Shown here in pieces: positions 60,029 to 64,000 of a stretch of 64,000 bases of DNA; the stretch's first letter is position 1, and every line of letters starts with the position of its first letter. The notes below the pieces were generated by a model, which had not been told where the DNA came from, did not search any database, and saw only the letters and a list, made by a program, of their open reading frames with translations. Position numbers and translations under genes: made by a program. The stretch comes from SHLQ01 sp033344795. Lineage in GTDB: Bacteria; Actinomycetota; Acidimicrobiia; Acidimicrobiales; SHLQ01. The stretch covers positions 1,922,001 to 1,986,000 of the forward strand of contig JAWPMS010000001.1 of NCBI GenBank assembly GCA_033344795.1, in the 5' to 3' direction.

Positions 60029-61249
60029 TCATGTGTTCTCGACGACGAAGCTGACGGTGCTCGCCGTGCTCCCGCCAATGTTGAGTGTCTGGACCCGTCG
60101 GGCTCCCTCCACCTGGTATTCGCCTGCAGTGTCGGTCACTTGTTTCGTTGCATCGGCCAGCATCCGGGCGCCGGTCGCGCCAACCGGATGGCCACCCCCG
60201 ATGAGGCCGCCACTTGGGTTGACGGGGAGCGACCCGTCGTGTGCGATCGTGCCGTCTTCGATCGCCTGCCAGCTCTGTCCAGGAGCGGTGATCCCGAAGT
60301 GGTCGATCGCGAGGTACTCCGAGGGGGTCATGCAGTCATGGGTCTCGATCGCGTCCAACTCCTCGGCTCCCGCGATGCCAGCTCGGTTCCAAGCACCGAC
60401 GATTGCGTCTCGCACATGGGGCATGACGTACGGCTCGTTCTTGCTCGAGGACAACTTCGCATCGAGCGGCAGGCCAACGGTTGTGTGACCCCAACCGGTG
60501 ATCTGCGCAACCGCACGTCGCTTGTTTCGCTCGAGCCATTGTGGCGAGGCGAGAATCACGGCGGCGGCTCCGTCGGTGATCTGGCAGCAGTCATTGCGTC
60601 GAAGTCGACCGCTCACCACCGGGTTGGCCACATCATCCGAACTGAAGCTGGCTTCGGAAAGGGCCCAGTCGCGCGTCTGCGCGTGCGGGTTTCGTTTGGC
60701 GTTCGTGAGGTTGATCTCGCCGATTGCCCGGAGATGGCTCTCATCGAGGCCGTATCTGGTGTCGTACTCCTCGGCGACGCGATCAAATGTCTCCGGCCAG
60801 ATGAACTCCGCACCGTCGGTTTCATGGCCGACCCATGCGGCAGCGTGCTGGACCTGTGCAGCTTCAGCGCCGGGCATCGTGCGTTCCTGCTCGACGCCGA
60901 GCACGAGGACGCAGTCGTACCGACCGGCCTCAATCTCGGCCATCGCAGACAACACCGCGATCGAGCTCGAAGCACATGCCGCTTCGTGGCGCATGGCAGG
61001 CACTCCCCAGAACTCCGGGATCACCGTGGCCGGTAACGCAGCCATGTGGGCCTGGCCTGTGTACAACGCACCGAAGGCATTGCCCACGTGAATCGATTCG
61101 ATCTCTGATGGGTCGACCTCTGCTGCTTCGAGCACGCCGATGGCCGCCTCGGCGGCCAGGTCTCCAACGTCTCGATTCTGCTTGCGCAGGTTGGCCGCAA
61201 AGTCGGTCTGATGCACGCCCAGAATTCCGCAGGATGAACGGTTGGTCAT
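60029..61249 (-). CDS. Thiolase / lipid-transfer-type acetyl-CoA acetyltransferase
   Basis: A 406-residue thiolase of the SCP-x/lipid-transfer class. The N-terminal active-site Cys lies in HEAACASSSIAVL; THDCMTPSEYLAIDHFG and GGLIGGGHPVGATGARM complete the set. The second loop is GGLIGGGHPVG, not the usual GGLKAKGHPVG. It cleaves or forms 3-ketoacyl-CoA. The start lies next to a TetR-type operator, with the divergent TetR gene at 61346. Confidence 0.9.
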   Translation of the reverse strand: MTNRSSCGILGVHQTDFAANLRKQNRDVGDLAAEAAIGVLEAAEVDPSEIESIHVGNAFGALYTGQAHMAALPATVIPEFWGVPAMRHEAACASSSIAVLSAMAEIEAGRYDCVLVLGVEQERTMPGAEAAQVQHAAAWVGHETDGAEFIWPETFDRVAEEYDTRYGLDESHLRAIGEINLTNAKRNPHAQTRDWALSEASFSSDDVANPVVSGRLRRNDCCQITDGAAAVILASPQWLERNKRRAVAQITGWGHTTVGLPLDAKLSSSKNEPYVMPHVRDAIVGAWNRAGIAGAEELDAIETHDCMTPSEYLAIDHFGITAPGQSWQAIEDGTIAHDGSLPVNPSGGLIGGGHPVGATGARMLADATKQVTDTAGEYQVEGARRVQTLNIGGSTASTVSFVVENT

Positions 61250-61256
61250 AGTAGAT

Positions 61257-61277
61257 ACTTACCGATGGTCAGTAAGT
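61257..61277. promoter_or_regulatory. TetR operator (ACTTAC...GTAAGT inverted repeat)
   Basis: A 21-bp imperfect palindrome between the thiolase and TetR genes: ACTTACCGATGGTCAGTAAGT with 16 of 21 positions symmetric. It overlaps the thiolase promoter region. Confidence 0.75.
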
Positions 61278-61345
61278 CTTGTCAAGGTGTTTGCCAAGTC
61301 CCAACCGATCCGGCAGATCACGGAGGCTTTGCTACCGTCGACGTA

Positions 61346-61858
61346 ATGGCAACCCAGGTGGAGCGGCGAAACGCGACGCGCGGTGCGATTCTGCGGGCGT
61401 CGATCGCAGCGTTCGAAGGCGGGGACCTCTCTGCTTCACTCGAATCGATCGCGGCGTCCGCCGGCGTCACCAAGGGCTCGATCCACTATCACTTCACCTC
61501 GCGCACGGGTTTGCTCGAAGCGGTCGCGTCGCACACATTCACCGAGATCGAGAAGCGGATCGCCGCGCGCGCTGATGCGGTCGAGGTCGAAACCTGGGTC
61601 CGGGAAGTGCTCGAAGATCAGGTGTCGCCGCGAGGTCGGATGCTCTACGCCATCGCTGACGAGCTCGCACGAGTTGGATCCCTCGTCGGCAGCGACCCGT
61701 TCCCATACATCTCGCTTCGATTGAGCGAGTTCGACATCGCTGCACCGCCCACCGTCGTGGCCGCGGCACTCATTCAATATGGGCGACAGCTCGCTTATGG
61801 CAGCACGCCAAAGGACGCCATCGACGGGATCATGGCTGATCTCAGAGATCTGCTCTAG
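61346..61858 (+). CDS. TetR family transcriptional regulator
   Basis: A 170-residue TetR protein: the HTH is LESIAASAGVTKGSIHYHFTSRTGLLEAVASHTF. Short for the family. The ATG at 61346 gives a normal N-terminus (MATQVERRNATRGAILRASIAAF). It likely represses the divergent thiolase-carotenoid-oxygenase unit through the operator at 61257. The end overlaps the response regulator gene by 17 nt. Confidence 0.9.
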   Translation: MATQVERRNATRGAILRASIAAFEGGDLSASLESIAASAGVTKGSIHYHFTSRTGLLEAVASHTFTEIEKRIAARADAVEVETWVREVLEDQVSPRGRMLYAIADELARVGSLVGSDPFPYISLRLSEFDIAAPPTVVAAALIQYGRQLAYGSTPKDAIDGIMADLRDLL

Positions 61859-62294
61859 GCGATGGTGGCGTCGAATCGGCCACGATCGCATCCAGCGCGT
61901 CGAGTATCTCGGTCCAGTCGTCTCGCGATCTCGGTTTGACGAAATACGCACGAGCGTCATGCTGCGCTGCCGCGTCGATGTCGGGTTGATGATCGGATGT
62001 CGTCAGGATCACCACCGGGATGTGTCGATACTCCGAGCTCGTCGTAATGGCCTGCAGAATGTCGAGTCCGCGAACACCAGACGCATTCAGGTCGAGCAGG
62101 ATCAGGTCGTGGGTCGTACCCGCGGCCGTGGCCCGGTCGAGCGCAGGTAGCGCCTCGGATCCATCGGTCACGTGTTCGACTTCGTGTGGTCGAGTCAGGC
62201 CATCCAACGCCTGTAGTGCGACGCGGGCGTCGATCGGATTGTCCTCGACCAAGAGGATGCGTGTTCGCTCGGCGCGCAGCTCTCGACACATCAT
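61842..62294 (-). CDS. Response regulator, receiver domain only
   Basis: A 150-residue CheY-like protein of Rcp1 type: VEDNPIDARVALQALDG, LILLDLNASGVRG with phospho-acceptor Asp68, and YFVKPRSRDDW. No output domain. The start overlaps the kinase stop by 4 nt, so it is the partner of the kinase encoded upstream. Rcp1-like receivers typically pass phosphate on to another regulator. Confidence 0.93.
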   Translation of the reverse strand: MMCRELRAERTRILLVEDNPIDARVALQALDGLTRPHEVEHVTDGSEALPALDRATAAGTTHDLILLDLNASGVRGLDILQAITTSSEYRHIPVVILTTSDHQPDIDAAAQHDARAYFVKPRSRDDWTEILDALDAIVADSTPPSPRADL

Positions 62295-63448
62295 GGATTT
62301 CGGGGCAGTGCAATATGGAACGTTGCGCCTTTGTCCGCAGCGGATTCAACCCAGATCCGGCCACCGTGGCTTTCGACGATCCGTTGGGCGATCGCCAACC
62401 CGAGGCCAACCCCCTCATAACCAGAGTGTCCTCGTCCAAAGAGTTCGAAAATCCGTTCGTGCTGGGCCTCGTCGATTCCGATGCCGTTGTCGCCAACGCT
62501 GATGATCCACTCCTCTCCCTCGGGTCGCCCGTTGATCTCGACGCGGGGTCGCGTCTCATCGACCCGGTACTTGAGCGAGTTCTGGAGAAGGTTCTGGAGC
62601 ACTTGGCGCAACTGCAGACGGTCGCCCTGCACGATCGGGAGCTCATCGATGACGAGTTCGGCGTCCGCTTCTGCGAGATCAGCCTGAAGGATCTGGCGCA
62701 GTTCGGTCGCGACCACGTTCAAGTCAACGGCCGCAACAGGGCTGACCTTGCGGCGGTCGACCCGGCTGTAGTCGAGGAGGCCTCGTATCAACTCCTCCAT
62801 ACGCGAGACGGCATCGGAGACCAGACGACGGAGTTCCTGCGCCTCGTCGTCGAAGCCTTCGCCCAGCGTCGTGACAAGGTGTTCGTCGAGTAGCTCGAGA
62901 CCCTGCCGGACATTGCGGAGAGGCGCCTGCAGATCGTGCGATGCGAAATACGCGAACTGCTCCAGATCGCGGTTCGATCGTTCCAGTTCGACGAGCAGGG
63001 CTCGCAGTTCGCTGGTTCGATTCTCCACCCGCGCCTCGAGCGTTGAGTTTGCCTGGAGTAGGGCTTGTTCAGCTTCGACCCGATGGGTGAGGTCGTGAAT
63101 GATGCCGGTGAAGCGACGCGGCTTCTGTCCGTTCACCTCGCTCACCGAAAGAAACATGGGGAACGTCGAGCCGTCACTCCGTTGAGCCGGCACCTCGCGA
63201 CCGACGCCGATGATCTTGGTCTCTCCGGTCTCGAGGTAGTGCTGGATGTAGCCGTCGTGTTCGGTGCGGAACGGTTCTGGCATCAGCATGGAGACGTTCT
63301 TGCCGAGGAGGGCCTCGTGCGTGAACCCGAAAAGTCTGCTCGTTGCGGCGTTCGCCATTTCGATGACACCCGTTTCGTCGATGACGATGATCGGATCGGC
63401 AGCCGTGGCCAGGATTGCTTCGGTCAGACGATCGGCGTGGGTGGACAT
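62291..63448 (-). CDS. PAS sensor histidine kinase, FixL-like PAS
   Basis: A 385-residue soluble kinase: PAS domain about 11-120, a coiled-coil linker, HisKA with phospho-His171 (FASHDLQAPLRNV), and HATPase (NLLQNSLKYR, DNGIGI, GVGLGLAIAQ). The PAS contains MLMPEPFRTEHDGYIQHYLETGE and IIGVGREV, matching the heme-pocket region of FixL with His64 and Arg84 at the places of FixL His200 and Arg220. It may therefore sense O2 or a related ligand; non-heme PAS also use this pattern. ATG at 63448 keeps the gene clear of the divergent PPOX gene. Confidence 0.9.
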   Translation of the reverse strand: MSTHADRLTEAILATAADPIIVIDETGVIEMANAATSRLFGFTHEALLGKNVSMLMPEPFRTEHDGYIQHYLETGETKIIGVGREVPAQRSDGSTFPMFLSVSEVNGQKPRRFTGIIHDLTHRVEAEQALLQANSTLEARVENRTSELRALLVELERSNRDLEQFAYFASHDLQAPLRNVRQGLELLDEHLVTTLGEGFDDEAQELRRLVSDAVSRMEELIRGLLDYSRVDRRKVSPVAAVDLNVVATELRQILQADLAEADAELVIDELPIVQGDRLQLRQVLQNLLQNSLKYRVDETRPRVEINGRPEGEEWIISVGDNGIGIDEAQHERIFELFGRGHSGYEGVGLGLAIAQRIVESHGGRIWVESAADKGATFHIALPRNP

Positions 63449-63554
63449 CGAGACAGACTTACCGACCGCAGGTGGGACAATCAAGGACTTTCGCCCCTGG
63501 GTGTTCTTGTCAGCGCGAGCCACGGTGATGGGCACACCAGTCGAGGAGGTTGTC

Positions 63555-63986
63555 ATGTCGTTCACTGATGAGCGCACGGGGAACGAGGTCATTCCGCTCG
63601 CTCAGTGCGTCCACCGACTCGAAGCGAAAGAGGTCGCCCGGATCGCCTTCACTCGCGGCCAACGGGTTCACCTCTATCCAATCAACTACGCCTGGGATGG
63701 AGAGGCGATCGTGTTCCGGTGTTCCGCCGAGAGTCCAATCGCCGATTCCGTGAACCAGGAAGTGGTGATCGAAGTCGACCACATCGATGAACGAGAACAC
63801 TTCGCTTGGAGTGTCATTGCACGTGGCGTTCCCGAGCTCGTCGATCCCGAACAAACACCCGAGTTGATGCGGCGGCTTCGATCCTTGTCGCTCTACCCAT
63901 GGGCAGAGGGCGAAAAAGGGGTGTGGATTCGAATGATTCCGTCTCCACTCACCGGGCGAGTCGTCAAGCGCACGACGCGCAAATGA
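63555..63986 (+). CDS. PPOX-type flavin-binding protein
   Basis: A 143-residue split-barrel flavoprotein (pyridoxamine 5'-phosphate oxidase-like; HugZ-like short class): VARIAFTRGQRVHLYPINYAWDGEAIVFRCSAES, then EVVIEVDHIDEREHFAWSVIARGVPELV. ATG at 63555 has GAGGAGGT about 5 nt before it. It is divergent from the FixL-like kinase and may be controlled with it; substrate unknown. Confidence 0.88.
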   Translation: MSFTDERTGNEVIPLAQCVHRLEAKEVARIAFTRGQRVHLYPINYAWDGEAIVFRCSAESPIADSVNQEVVIEVDHIDEREHFAWSVIARGVPELVDPEQTPELMRRLRSLSLYPWAEGEKGVWIRMIPSPLTGRVVKRTTRK

Positions 63987-64000
63987 TCACCGCATTTGTC

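Overview
This window is a gene-dense stretch of a high-GC, probably actinobacterial, chromosome. Hints are an F420-type luciferase-like oxidoreductase, many TetR/MarR regulators, GTG and TTG starts, a likely leaderless gene and a fused OleBC enzyme. The style resembles Acidimicrobiia such as Ilumatobacter, but that placement is inference. I saw no rRNA, tRNA, CRISPR array, transposase or phage gene, and no gene-free gap above about 200 bases.

Layout. 1-5.7 kb: end of selD, a SnoaL-like protein, TetR, a PPOX flavoprotein, trehalose-6-phosphate synthase, a luciferase-like oxidoreductase and an MscS channel. 5.7-10.9 kb: a five-gene MacB-like ABC export operon. 11.0-36.5 kb: a large nitrogen-related island. 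It holds a cobalt-type nitrile hydratase operon with accessory, OsmC, flavin-disulfide and Sll0783-like proteins; an XRE-cupin regulator; a five-gene run of two aspartase/fumarase-type lyases, a PLP desulfhydrase-like enzyme, an unknown protein and a ComA-like enzyme; a very large BTAD-ATPase-TPR regulator; and oxamate-carbamoyltransferase-like genes (DUF1116, DUF2877, FdrA, carbamate kinase). Interleaved with these are Nit1C-type genes (AIR-synthase-like, GNAT, radical SAM, glycosyltransferase). Cobalt transporter genes cbtA/cbtB close the island.

36.5-40.7 kb: sugar-dehydrogenase-like lipoprotein, methyltransferase, cold-shock protein, PAP2 membrane protein and MFS transporter. 40.7-52.0 kb: an aromatic catabolic region with a molybdenum hydroxylase (three subunits), enoyl-CoA hydratase, P450, homoprotocatechuate-like lower-pathway enzymes, a MarR regulator and a two-part LigAB-like extradiol dioxygenase. 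52.1-56.7 kb: oleA, a fused oleBC and oleD for head-to-head hydrocarbon (beta-lactone/olefin) synthesis. 56.8-64 kb: a DUF3179 lipoprotein interrupted by an in-frame TGA, a histidine phosphatase, carotenoid oxygenase, thiolase with its TetR regulator, a FixL-like PAS kinase with response regulator, and a PPOX protein.

Two observations stand out. First, the DUF3179 gene has TGA exactly where the family has the first Cys of its CPLC motif. A perfect 8-bp hairpin with a G-first loop lies 21 nt downstream, and selD is present in the same window, so a selenoprotein is likely. Second, the 11-36 kb island splices nitrile hydratase, Nit1C-type, carbamoyltransferase-like and lyase genes into shared operons. 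The nitrile hydratase and cobalt-transport promoters share one motif, and the divergent promoters of the rest share another, which argues that the island works as one unit.
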